Below, in pieces: positions 11,930 to 23,300 of a stretch of 64,000 nt of DNA. The position numbers and the translations under genes were made by a program. Each line of letters starts with the position of its first letter. Position 1 is the stretch's first letter. The notes beneath the pieces are model-generated. The model saw only the letters and a list, made by a program, of their open reading frames with translations. It was not told where the DNA came from and did not search any database. Source of the stretch: Silene noctiflora (lineage: Eukaryota; Streptophyta; Magnoliopsida; Caryophyllales; Caryophyllaceae); contig VHZZ01000025.1 of assembly GCA_009801015.1 (NCBI GenBank), positions 436,323 to 500,322 on the forward strand, read 5' to 3'.

Positions 11930-13750
11930 GGTTGTTCATTTGATTGTATTCGTTTTTCAAATTTTACTTCATGTAATTTGGGAACTGAGGAAATCTGTAA
12001 TTTTAATACAATACAGTTATAGAGTTTTATATAGAAGACTATAATACGGTTGTTCATAGTTTAGCTAAAATTAAAGCGTGATGAGAATGTAATGGGGTTT
12101 GATTATACAGTTGCCAATTTTTTTTTTTATAAGCGCAACTCTGTATAAGTAGCAAGTGTCGGACATGATACAATATTAATGTATGTAATTACATGGTTAT
12201 TCTGCCACTATTAAACTGTTGTTTACCAAACACTGCAAAAGTATCGAGTCATGTAAAAATGTCGAATATTGGACTAGGAATATAATAACTTAATAGGAGT
12301 GGATTACAAGTTTTTTTTTTTTCCTTGGCCACTTGCTGATTTGGGTTAGTGGGGTTCAATTAACTATTAAGTTGGATATGGTAATTTAAGATAAATTAAA
12401 ATTTGATTACTTGAAGAAGAAAGTTGATGAGAAAAAGTAGGAAATGTGTCACATCAAAAGTATAAACATAGAAAAATGTTTCTTTAAGGATGAATTAACA
12501 AAAGAATAAGAATGTCAAGCTTGAAGCTTCAGTTTGTGATAGTTTTTCTTTGAAGGCTTATTTTGTTCAACTTGCATGTTTTCTAAGCTTGCATTCACAG
12601 TAAGCTACTAAGACTACTAGCTAGGGTAGGTACTAGGCTCACATGGTCGCTTAGAGTGTATATAAACAAAATGTCTTCCTTGTCACGGTTAGAGGTGGCA
12701 TCGGGCCGGATTGGCCAGGGCACGGGCCGGGCTCTTCTGATCAGACCCGGGCCAGGCCAGGGGGAGGGCGGGCTTGGATTGTGTCTGGCCCGGACCAGGG
12801 GGAGGTCGGGCTTGGGGCGGGTTAGAGGTAGGCCGGGTCTGGGTATTGTGACCCGAGCCAAGCTGGGTAGGGGGCGGGTTTGGCCGCATCGGGCCGGGCT
12901 GTTTGCTAAGGGGTTAAACCGAGCGGGCCGAGCCAGGTCAGCCCGTGCTGATGGTCATCTCTAGTCACGGTCATAAGCTTGTGACCTCTCACGGTCCTCA
13001 GCTTATAACAGAATAGTGCTATAACAAATGAATACAGAGGCAAGATATAGACCTCAATGACTTAAAAGCTCCTGCGTATAGACTTGAATGAAAAATTTAC
13101 GAGCCATTCTTAATCCATCGTTAAATAAGTTTCATGATTAAAAATTCAAGCTTATTTTCCTTATTTTAACTCAATCAAAATTAAAGCTTGGTTTTTGTTG
13201 TTGTCATTACCAAATAGAGGAAGCAGCCTCGAGCACTCCAAATTTCCTGTTCCATTTTATGTCCCGTTTTATATCTCATTACTATTAAGGTAGTTGGACG
13301 TAAGATATGAGACACAAATTAAAGTGGGACAAGTGATCTCAACTCGGCCTCGAATTACTACTTCGTTGCCAAATAGTGGAGAAGTGATCTTAGAATACTA
13401 AACAGTGCTCATCTAGACACCAACTATACCATACTTAAACATAATATGAAGAACTAATCGTGCAGATCAAGGCAATCGGAATCATATAAGACCGTAAATC
13501 AACCAATTGGTCTTACGGTAAGACGTAAATCAACCAAATGAAAGACCAGATTGAGGTACATAAGTTATTATAACACCGTCAGATAGACAATCAAAAACGA
13601 AACAATACTTCCGTATTCCGTAATATTATTATCAATCAAAAGTTCACCATAGCAAACACTAACTAAGATAATAGCATAAGATTATATCTAAACATAAAAC
13701 CCTAATCAATAATCTTAAGATTATATCCAACATAAACCCTAATTAATTAA
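11930..13750. other. Intergenic spacer
   Basis: AT-rich sequence without a gene. The only clear elements are the GC-rich hAT MITE at 12690-12963 and decayed TGACGG-type sequence around it (12965-13030). Short frames inside the MITE are products of its GGGCCGG repeats. Confidence 0.6.
12690..12963. mobile_element. hAT MITE, GGGCCGG-rich, exact 8-bp duplication
   Basis: The 274-bp element starts TAGAGGTGGCATCGGGCC and its other end, reversed, starts TAGAGATGACCATCAGC. GTCACGGT flanks it exactly (12682-12689 and 12964-12971). TAGRG starts plus 8-bp duplications are typical of plant hAT MITEs. Subterminal GGGCCGG and GGGC repeats may be transposase-binding sites. The duplicated target is itself part of a TGACGG-type repeat. 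Confidence 0.88.
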
Positions 13751-13759
13751 AACCCTAAT

Positions 13760-14278
13760 TTAAGCAATCTGACCACAATCAGCAATAACAACATTCTTAG
13801 AAACCCTACCGCTACTAGACCCAACCTTCTCAATAGCCCTAACAACATTCATCCCTTCAACAACCTTCCCAAACACACAATGACTTCCGTCTAGCCATTC
13901 CGTCTTTTCGGTACAAATAAAAAACTGCGATCCATTCGTGTTAGGCCCGGCATTAGCCATGGAAAGAATACCCGCTCCAGTATGCTTTTTCACGAAATTC
14001 TCGTCAGCGAACTTCTCTCCATAGATGCTCTCCCCGCCAGTGCCGTTACCGTTGGTGAAATCACCGCCTTGGCACATGAATCCGGGTATGACACGGTGGA
14101 ATTCGGATCCTTTGTAATGGAGCGGTTTTCCGGATCTTCCTACGCCTTTTTCCCCAGTGCAAAGTGCGCGGAAATTTTCGGCGGTTGTTGGGGTGGTATC
14201 GGCGAAGAGTTCCATAACGATTCGGCCTGCAGCGGCAGCGCCGATTGTTATGTCGAAGAATACTTTAGGGTTTGACAT
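13760..14278 (-). CDS. Single-domain cyclophilin (peptidyl-prolyl isomerase, cytosolic type)
   Basis: 172 codons, intronless, complete. It catalyses cis-trans isomerisation of X-Pro bonds. All core active-site residues are present: His61-Arg62 (the catalytic arginine, human Arg55), Phe67, Met68, Gln70, Phe120, Trp128 (cyclosporin contact) and His133. It has the plant-specific seven-residue insertion after CTGEKG (GRSGKPL region) and Cys40 and Cys168, the pair that forms a redox-sensitive disulfide in some plant cyclophilins. No targeting extension, so cytosol or nucleus is expected. This is the CYP18/ROC class. Which orthologue it is cannot be decided here. Confidence 0.96.
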   Translation of the reverse strand: MSNPKVFFDITIGAAAAGRIVMELFADTTPTTAENFRALCTGEKGVGRSGKPLHYKGSEFHRVIPGFMCQGGDFTNGNGTGGESIYGEKFADENFVKKHTGAGILSMANAGPNTNGSQFFICTEKTEWLDGSHCVFGKVVEGMNVVRAIEKVGSSSGRVSKNVVIADCGQIA

Positions 14279-14360
14279 TGTTTACGGGATTGATTTGGAG
14301 ATTTTTTTTATTTAGGGTTTTATGAGTTAGGTTTTTTGGGGGAGATGTTGAGGGGTGAGG

Positions 14361-14370
14361 TGTATTTATA
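14361..14370 (-). promoter_or_regulatory. TATA box of the cyclophilin gene
   Basis: The minus strand reads CTATAAATACACC about 83-92 bases upstream of the cyclophilin ATG, a standard plant TATA motif and distance. Confidence 0.65.
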
Positions 14371-14586
14371 GGTTTCGGAGGGTGGAGGGTAGTTTAGTAA
14401 TTTCACTGGTTGGGTTGAGGTAAAACGTTGGGTGAGGACACGTGGACGGTTGAGCCATGGAGGAAAAATCATTGAATTATGGAAATAGGGTTTAGTGTTT
14501 GGGAGTAGACTAAAGTTTTAGGAAAAAAATTAAACCCCGTCTGTTCAATTCGATTCTCAGAATCGGGCCCAAGTATTATTGGGGAG

Positions 14587-15127
14587 TAGACCTGTCAAAC
14601 GGGTCGGATGGGTCGGGTTCCGGGTCGGGTCAGAATACGGGTCGGGTCGAATATGAGTCGGGTCAGATGCGGGTCGGGTTATACGGGTCACGGATCGGGT
14701 TAGGGGAAGAATACGGGTCAAGAAATAATTTCTAACGTCTTTTTTAATCTATTTTTTTAATTAAAAAAATAATTTTTAAAATTAATATTTTAATCATATT
14801 CAACGTTTACATTAATTATATTGACATAATTATTATTTTTAATAATTATTTTAGTATCAAATACTGTAAAGTGATATAAAATTGACTTTTTAGTTATGTT
14901 TGTAATTTTTAATAATAAAAAAACAATTTTTTTCAAATATGATATAAAAATATTAATATTTTAATAAAAATCTTGAGTTATCTTTGACCCAACGGGTCGA
15001 CCCGTTCGGGTCGGGTCTTGACCCTAAAATAACGGGTCATTTCGGGTTCGGGTCACGGGTCGAAAAAACCGGGTTTGTAACCCTAAAAAACGGGTCGGGC
15101 GGGTCGGGTCGAGTTTTGACAGGTTTA
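14587..15127. mobile_element. hAT MITE, GGGTCGG-rich, exact 8-bp duplication
   Basis: 541 bp. Left end TAGACCTGTCAAACGGGTC; right end reversed TAAACCTGTCAAAACTCGAC. TTGGGGAG flanks both sides exactly (14579-14586 and 15128-15135). The outer 120 bases on each side are arrays of GGGTCGGGT; the middle is AT-rich. Non-coding. The end motif and subterminal repeats match the elements at 33263-34024 and the remnant near 54970. Confidence 0.9.
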
Positions 15128-15140
15128 TTGGGGAGTCATC

Positions 15141-15867
15141 TAGAGTTGGCAATGGACTGTGTTGGGCCGGCACGCCCCCAAAAATGGTCCGACCCAGGTA
15201 TAGATATTGGGCTTCTTGGGTCGTGCCGTGCCAGGCCAATTGACTTCAACCCCTGTCGCGGCTCGCTCAAGGCACGCCCATTTTCGTGCTTGGGTCGTGC
15301 CTGGCCCACAGGCTTTTTGTGCCTTGCATGTGGGCCAACCCATGTGCTTTGAGTTAATTTTTTTTTTAAAACTTGTTTCTAATTGATATATTTTTGGTAC
15401 TTTTTATTTAATAAATGATGAATATTGATTTAATTGTGAAGAAATGAATTGAATTAAGGAGGTATTTATAGAGTTTGGAAATTATTTTAAAAAAATAAAA
15501 GAAAAAAATCCACTTTAACAGCCATTAACGGCTAGCTTAGTAGCTTGTTCCAACAGTCCAAACTCCAACGGACATAAACAATAGCAATAAACTGCTAGTT
15601 CTAGAGACTTGCAGCCATTAGTCTGCCATTACTCCGACCCTGCCATGCCTGGTGCGTGCTGGGCATCCTCGTGCCTGGACCGTGTCGTGCTTAGGCACGA
15701 AATTGTGGGGATTTTCACGTCGGAGCCCGTAACAAGCACGACTATGCCGTGCCCGTGCTTTCTCAAAATTATCATCGGGCCGTGTCGTGCCGTGTCGTAC
15801 CGGGTCGTGCCTGGAATCGTGCCGCGTTGTGCCGCTCGCCGGCCCGAGGCACGGATTGCCAACTCTA
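15141..15867. mobile_element. hAT MITE, GGCACG/GTCGTGCC-rich
   Basis: 727 bp. Left end TAGAGTTGGCAATGG; right end reversed TAGAGTTGGCAATCCGTGC, a 14-bp perfect terminal repeat. The flanks GAGTCATC (15133-15140) and GCCTCATC (15868-15875) match at 6 of 8 positions. Subterminal GTCGTGCC/GGCACGAC repeats occur on both sides. It begins 13 bases after the previous MITE ends, so its left duplication overlaps the right duplication of that element. Confidence 0.82.
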
Positions 15868-16612
15868 GCCTCATCTCGAGATCAATCAGGTATACATATC
15901 TAGAAACATTGTATACGAGATTGCATAAGTGTGAGTGGGTGACCCAGCGGTAAGGTAGGAAGCTATGTCTAGACTCTTAATAATTTTTTTTTTTCCGTTT
16001 ATTTCACTTTGATTAAACATTATTTTTATTTCGCACTTTTTTTTTATAATCTCACAGTATACAACCGCTTAAAGTTGTTGAATCCGTTCACAAATTTGTT
16101 AAAAGCTATATATAACAATCCTTAAAGAGTTTGTAAAACAAAATTTGACATTTCGAAAATTGACTTGAGTTGCACCCAAAACATGATTAATTTATACTCC
16201 TCCAAATTTGACATAAAAAGTTCCGCAACCAAATGAGCATGAATTAATTGATAAATTTAACTTTTACTAAAACACATTGTTCGCATCAATATTCAATAAC
16301 ACAATCTAAATGAAAATGAAAACTGTTATGATTCCGTAATTTTACGGTAAAAAAAAAGTACTTTCATAAAAATACACATTTCATAGCTTTACTCAATTCT
16401 CTTTGATTAGTTTTCCATTTTAATTTTTTTTTATCAAAATAAAATGGAGTGAAATATTAAATATTAATAAGGTGTCAATTTTAATAATAAACTAAAAAAT
16501 AAAATTTTTATATATACCGCATAGAATTGAAATGACTCGCCATACAACTTTTATAAAAAAGAACAAACATAATTAAATGATCGAGACAAAGGAAGCAGAA
16601 ACGACGATAATA

Positions 16613-17060
16613 TTACTTGAGCTGGCCGCAATCAGCAATTACAACAGACCTAATAGGAGTGCCACTGCTGGTCCCCATCTTTCCGATAGCCATAACAACG
16701 TCCAAACACACAATGTGCGCCATCCAACCACTGAGTCACGGCTGTGCAAATAAAGAACTGAGACCCGTGTATTCGGACCTGCGTTCGCCATGGATAAAAT
16801 ACCTGGTCCAGTATGCTTCTTAACAACGTTTTCATCATTCAACTTTTCGCGGTAAATGCTCTCTCCACCTGTACCATTTCCCCTAGTGACCTTGGCACAT
16901 GAATCCGGGTATGATTCTGTGGAATTTGGACCCCTTCTAATGGAGCGGCGTTCCTGACTTGCCAATGCCCTTTTCGCCGGTGCATAGAGCCCGGAAATTC
17001 TCGGCTGTTTTCAGTGTGGTGTCGTTGTAGAGCTCGATGACAATTCTGCCAACGGTTGTT
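16613..17060 (-). pseudogene. Broken cyclophilin copy
   Basis: Reading the minus strand gives successive cyclophilin blocks in changing frames: [29 protein letters not shown], then [10 protein letters not shown], then [18 protein letters not shown], then [10 protein letters not shown], and finally a CGQLK end before TAA. The first 15 or so residues and any start codon are missing and at least three frame changes separate the blocks, so it cannot encode a cyclophilin. It has no introns. It differs from the intact gene 2.3 kb away (IELYNDTT against [11 protein letters not shown] end against QIA), so it probably derives from another cyclophilin locus, perhaps as a retrocopy. Confidence 0.9.
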
Positions 17061-17401
17061 TTCAGTATGCTTAAACCTGAGGTACCCAAACCTCAGGCAC
17101 TCTAATTGGAAATTTTCCTTTTTATTACTATAATAATATGTGGGAGGGGTAAATATGTAGTCCGTCGGTCCATAGAATAATTCTCAAGTCCTTAGAATTG
17201 AATGAATGATGTGATTAGTAATTTTTATCATACCGGAGAGTTAATTGATGGTTCACCGCATAATCCCCATATAATTCAAATACAGAAGCCTATTCAACCC
17301 CACGCCTACAAGTTTTGGTTTTCTGTCCATTTTTGTGTCAACTAAATAGTTTGGATTAGCAGTAGATCTGGTCCGATTAATAATACAATATTCTGTACAC
17401 G

Positions 17402-20273
17402 TTACAAAATACCTTCACTTTGCAACAAACCAGGGTACATGAACGATACAATTTGCTTCAAGTGCTTCATGGCAGATTTCAGGAATGTTTGTCCCTCCGT
17501 GGCTGCAGTGAAAAAAATAGCATACCGTAAGCTTCAGAATCAAATTTCTGCAGCGCAATAAAAAAAAAAAAAAAAAAAAAAACTAAATTACCTCGGGCTA
17601 ATAATCTCATTTGTTTTGAGAATTCTTCGACACGTCCCATGACGGGTCTTATTCCACAGATTTGGGAAACACAGAACTCCAAGTGCAATGCCATCTCCAG
17701 TATCTTAAGCATCAAAAGACAGACATCTTGTGCATCCGCATCCATTGATTTCAATTTATTGGCTTCACAAACTTCTGTAGCAATAGCAACTGCCTGGTCC
17801 TGCAATTAGATAAGCTAAACATGTAACCCATGCCAGTCACAATTACATCATGTACCCGACCCTTATCAAGCTGACATTTCTCCCAGGTTAGAGAAAAAGT
17901 GACATGCATTAACAGAAATAAAGGAACATATGTTGTTTTAAGCATTTGTATTCCCTGTAGCTCGCTATTTAACTTTAGCCCACTCAAAATATTTTAATCT
18001 CTTGCTGAATATTGTCCAGACAACCAAATTTCTCAAAATTTGAGCGATGAAGAGCTCAACACTTGGAAATGAATCTGTACCCAATGTCTGAGTCAGTTCA
18101 TACATGATGAAATATAAACATGGCCATCGTATATGTGATTCATAATCCTATAGTCATGCTTTTAATCTTGATCATTAGTAAAAGAGAGACTTGCCTGTAA
18201 GCCATGTAAAATTTCTGGATCTGGAAGCTCGGGGAAATGAGAAAGATCAACAGAGCCCAGCTCTTCTGCTCTCCTGAGAGCGTCGTCAGCTTGTAGGCAT
18301 AAAAATTTTAGTACGAGGAATGCGATCCTGTACAACTGTATAGCTACTATATCCGAAAAACATGTTGGTTTCACTGGTTCTGCTTGTCTGTTGACCGGGT
18401 CCTTGACTACAATAGCAGTACTCATGACCTCATTAGTGGCATTACCAATCGGCATGCATGCGAGCGCAGCAATGGAGAACCATCCACTTTTGCTATTTAC
18501 GAATGGCGGTCTTTGGCAATAATCAATATCTTCTTTTGCGAGAGGAACACATAAAAAAGGTGCTGCCCGAGTAGAGGACTCTAGAAAGAGGTGACTTCGT
18601 CTACTAATGAAAGCTAGGAGGTGAATAATATTTTGTCTAAGCTCAGAACCCATCTCTTTAATGGCTTTCACCCATGAGTTTCTGTGCTTGGCCAGTACAC
18701 ATATCAACATAAGAGTATGCTTGGTTTCCCGTAAAGCATATAGAGAGGTCTGCCTCTTTTGCGCACGTGCTCGTTTCTTATCGTGGTTATCAGAGGGTAT
18801 TTCAGGAACGCTCAGATGATAAGCTATCAGATGGGCTTTCTCGGAGAAGAAAAAAGAGATCATACTATCGACAACATCGGCACATTGTGAAGTTTCTCCC
18901 AGAGAACAAATAATGGCAACAAGGACGGCCAAGCCCAATTCCCAGATAAACCGAGGCTTTTCAATCTCGCCGCCTGGCATTGTAGATTTTTCAGTCCTGG
19001 CCCAGTCAGATACACCATCATCAGATATCTCAGTAATCAAAACCCGTAGAGAAGACAAGAACCCAGAACCTAGGATCATCTCACCACCTCCCCTAACACT
19101 GGCAAGTGTCAAAAAGAACTTCAGTATTACAGGAAGTGATTCAAAACTACTTTTGTCATGAAGCTTGAGAATAAGGAGCTCTAATTGAAGATGTTGCTTG
19201 ATGACGGGGAGCCACGAGCTAGGGGTTAGTAACTTCTTGATTATTAAGTCAATGGTCGAAAGAGAGATTACCAACTGATCGGGAATCTCAGTATAGCTAC
19301 AAAGTAATGGCAATAGACCTAAGCAGACATTAGACACATCGCCCGAGGTTTCAGGCTCGTTGTCAGTTTGAGAGCAAAAACCGACCACCAATTGCAGGAG
19401 TAGAAGTAAAAACTTTATAGCATGCTTAACCTCAGTATCCATCAGCCGGGATTCACGTAAACCTTTTAATCCAAAGCCACAAGTCTTCAATATAACCAAA
19501 CAAGTAGGTGAAGGAGTGTTGTCACCAATATATCTTGCAAGAGAAAGAAGTAATTCAGACTGCACAGCTAAAAAATCAAAAACCTCTTGAGGAACATCTG
19601 AAGTTGCTGCGAACAATCCGACAGTGGTTTGCAGCTCCTTGCAGATTGGTTCTATACTTGAAAGAATTTGAAGCTCATAATCTTTTTTCAATGTGCTTTC
19701 CTGTCTCCCAAATGACTGCAATACCAACAATAAGAACCAAGAGCAAGTAAAGAGAATTGTAAAAAGAAAAATTGTACCATAGCAAGATTAATACTCCTAG
19801 TGAATATGGTAACCACATTGACTTTTAAGATGACCTCACAATGAACTCACAAGCCAAGAAAGCAACCACTGCTTTCCCGGCTGGAGGTGTCGATGGAAGC
19901 CATCCATGGGTCTAGCTCGGGCAATGAGAAGGAAAGACGAACTAAGCCTAAGTGAAATTCCACCGTGAAGAAGCTTTCATTTTACAATCCAGCTTCAGTG
20001 GGTAATGGTAGAACTCTCACTGGGTCTAGGATTGGGCCAAGATCCAGTACAGCCTCAATTGATATTCCATCAACTGAGACTCCAATTGATAAATATAATG
20101 TTCACATCTCTTTCACCCTCTTTTCATCTATCATATATGTAGATATTCATGAGCAAGCTTGGTACTGTACAGGACAGAGAGCAAGTGCAGATATATATGT
20201 ATATATATATAACACTGAAGTGGAGTTGCAGGACTCAATGGACTCAACTTAATTTGTAGACTTATATGATCTC

Positions 20274-20319
<46 letters not shown>

Positions 20320-23300
20320 GCCGTTAGGGTACAAAAAGCACACTTGTGATCCCCTCTCCTACATCTTCTGATTCCAAGAAGATCCAGGACTCAATCTGAT
20401 CTGCACTAGCTTGCTAAATAAGTCAGACGGTGCCGGAAAAACTCCTAAATTGGCAAATCAGAAGTTCTGTAAGTAAGATGGTAATTTTTTTATTGTTTTT
20501 CTTCTATTCTTTTAACGGGATGGGTATTACAAAAGTTTATTAGCAACAACGAAGCATAAAAACAGGACAGTAAGGTGACATAAAAGACTTCCTTTATCTC
20601 CCAGTAACAGAAATCCAACCAGATGACATCCAGCGGGATCATATCTCTAGCCCACATCACATGATATTTTTTTTTTTTTTGGAATGACGAGACAGGTTTG
20701 AGAATTTTATGTGCGTAGAAATCCAACTAGATGACCCATCCCACAAGACCCTACCTTCATATTGTAACTCACTGGAAAGATAGACGCTAGAGATTTAGAT
20801 AGTATAATATGTGTACTACTCATACTATTGAAGTATGCATCATCAAAAGAGTTGTAGCTTACATTCTCGGTATTCAGAGTTATAAATGTTACAAGTGACC
20901 TCAATGCTGGGAGTCTTGAACCAAGATGCAACAACATAGAGTTGGCTAGCTTGAATCGAAACAATGTATTTTCTGCTATCTTTTTTGAAGCTTTCCATTC
21001 TGAGTAGTCCCAAATATCAAGGCCGGTGTCTTCTTGGAGACGCAAAATATCAAACAGGTTGGAAATCTTGGTGACTCCCTTCAAATCTTGATCCACTCTC
21101 TTATAAGCTTGCAGAAGATTCGACTCTACTAAGAACTGGGAAAGCTCATTAAATGGTCCATGCTCAATGCTACGACCCTCTAGCTCTCCTTGCAAATGAT
21201 AATACAGATCGCTGAGTATCAAGCTTCTTATCTGAGTTCCTTCACTGTTGACAATAAAACGTAAACATCACATACAAGAGCACACATGACAGTACAGCAA
21301 AAGACCAAGATACCAAAAAATATAGCCAAAGCAGAAAGAAACTAATTGTCAAAAGGATTATAAGCAACCAGTCCAAGGAATTGCAAGAAAAGCCTATAGC
21401 CAGCTAACAACCATAAATTAGAAACTACTTCACTATTTTACATCCTATCATACTCTTGACCAGATATCTGCATATCGGTACAATTAGGCTGGTATCAGAT
21501 GATATTCCTCTGAAGGCTGACAGAGATGCAATTGAATTTATCCTTTCTCCTCCTTCATTACTACGATTGGGTTGTTCCACTAACTCGAGAAAAAGAGGAG
21601 CAAAAGAAAGAGGCGTAGTTTCAAGAGAGAGTTGCGTGGAACTGATTGCCTTACTCAGTATATCATTATTTAAAAAAAAAAACAATTTGGGTAGACTAGG
21701 ATGATAAGTTATCAAATCAAATCAACGCACTAATTTTATTCATTCACATCCATAGTTTTTCACAGACTGATTCTCACAAAATCACCAAAATGGTTAGCCC
21801 ACATAGTAATTTCATATGTGAAGACAGACAAGTTCCCGTTAAAGATAATGATTAACAAGCGCTACCTTGTGAACAACTTTATTTCACGAACAAAAAAAAA
21901 AAGTTGACACTCATCACACTGAATCTTATTACCTGTAACCACGCAGGGTATATTGAGTACACAAGTCCACAAACGTTGGTAGATTGGTCAACTGCCGAAT
22001 GATACATGAAAAGTAATTAGATAACCGCATCAAAAGGGGAAGGGCCAGCAAAACAGCAATTTCATACACCAGAAAACATCAATTGACAGAAGACATGAAC
22101 AGAACTACATCATTTTTTAATTAATTAGTATTCCTCGTGTCTATGAATAAATTTCCTAGTGGACTCTTGCCCTTTGTTTGGATACTAATGAGGAGGTACG
22201 GAAAGATCTTCCTTACGGTGGAAGGATTTTAATTTTGTCTTAAGGAGGTAAGGTAGAATGGATCCCACCATTTTGTTCATTTCCAATTCCTGCCAACCAG
22301 GTTAGCTATCCAAATAAGGGAAAATACATTCGTTCATCCATTACCTTCAAATCCCGCCACCCAAACAAAGTGTGGTCTTGTTGACATATGCCGAAATATA
22401 CAGTTCTTGTTAACATAGTTACACATAGGACATAGTCACTCTAACTATCTGACATGGCTAAAGTACTCCGTACCTGTTAGTTGTAGACGAAACAAGTATA
22501 AATTATTAAAGTTTTAGTACGTGTAAAAAGGGCTTGACCTTAGTAGACAAAGCTATAACTGCTTCAGCCAACGATACAGACAGACTGCCAGTATCACCAG
22601 CAGTCAATTTACCGATCAAGTGCGCAGTAAGCAAACCAAAAGCAATCTGTAAGACATGAACGAATATTAGCATGCCAAAAGAAGTCAGAGAACAGAGCAA
22701 GAGATTCACTATTTATCATATAACATTCGAATCAGCTCCATAAAAGACAACGTGCAGGCATGCAGCTTTTGGGCATATATCACGTTGATAACAGCGATCA
22801 CAAACACGAAAAGTATTACATATCATTTTCCTTTAGTAAAACAGCCAGCTTTAAGAAGAAACACAACTGTTGACGGAAGGGTTTAATAACAACTTTTGAG
22901 GTCGGACCCTAAAGAGAAAATGCACTAGTATTCAAGATAGAAAACATAGGAAGTCATAAAAATGCTTAAATTTATGGATAAATAACAACACAGAATCAGC
23001 ATAGCTGGGAAAACATGATCTGAAAAATATGTCAGAAGAATGGAACGATCCTGAGGGCCACCCAATAAAAACTGACCTTGGCATGACGATAAATGTTAGG
23101 ATCATAAGTGCAGGCTGCACATGACTTTAGAAGATTGCTCAAAGCAGAACTATCAGACCCAATCAAAAAGATGTCTCCAATTTGCCGTGAACTTGTAGAT
23201 GCTACCTTACTGGTCTGATCAACACCAGCAAATCTATCTTTCAAACCTTTGTCAGCATGTCTGAAAAGTGAGTCAGCATATAATAGTTTTTTCTGCAGGA

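Larger units (their letters stand above)
14380..17401. other. Intergenic region with two MITEs and a pseudogene
   Basis: Two hAT MITEs (14587-15127, 15141-15867) and a cyclophilin pseudogene (16613-17060) are listed separately. 15880-16600 is AT-rich with nothing recognisable. 17060-17401 is the 3' flank of NUP188. Confidence 0.6.

Noticed and set aside
12656-12964. Open frames on both strands at 12.6-12.9 kb
   Set aside because: They coincide with the 274-bp hAT MITE, whose GGGCCGG repeats lack stop codons by composition.
14587-15127. GGGTCGGGT runs as interstitial telomere repeats
   Set aside because: The plant telomere unit is TTTAGGG. These runs are the subterminal arrays of a hAT MITE with a clean 8-bp duplication.
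14984-15352. 122-codon frame on the + strand
   Set aside because: It spans the end of one MITE and the start of the next and consists of GGGTCGG-type repeats.
21992-22060. Upstream extension of NUP188 exon 27 (frame reading ALPLLMRLSNYFSCIIRQ)
   Set aside because: The frame is open, but no AG acceptor lies before an upstream stop. The CGGCAG acceptor at 21992 with a CTAAT branch-type motif keeps phase.
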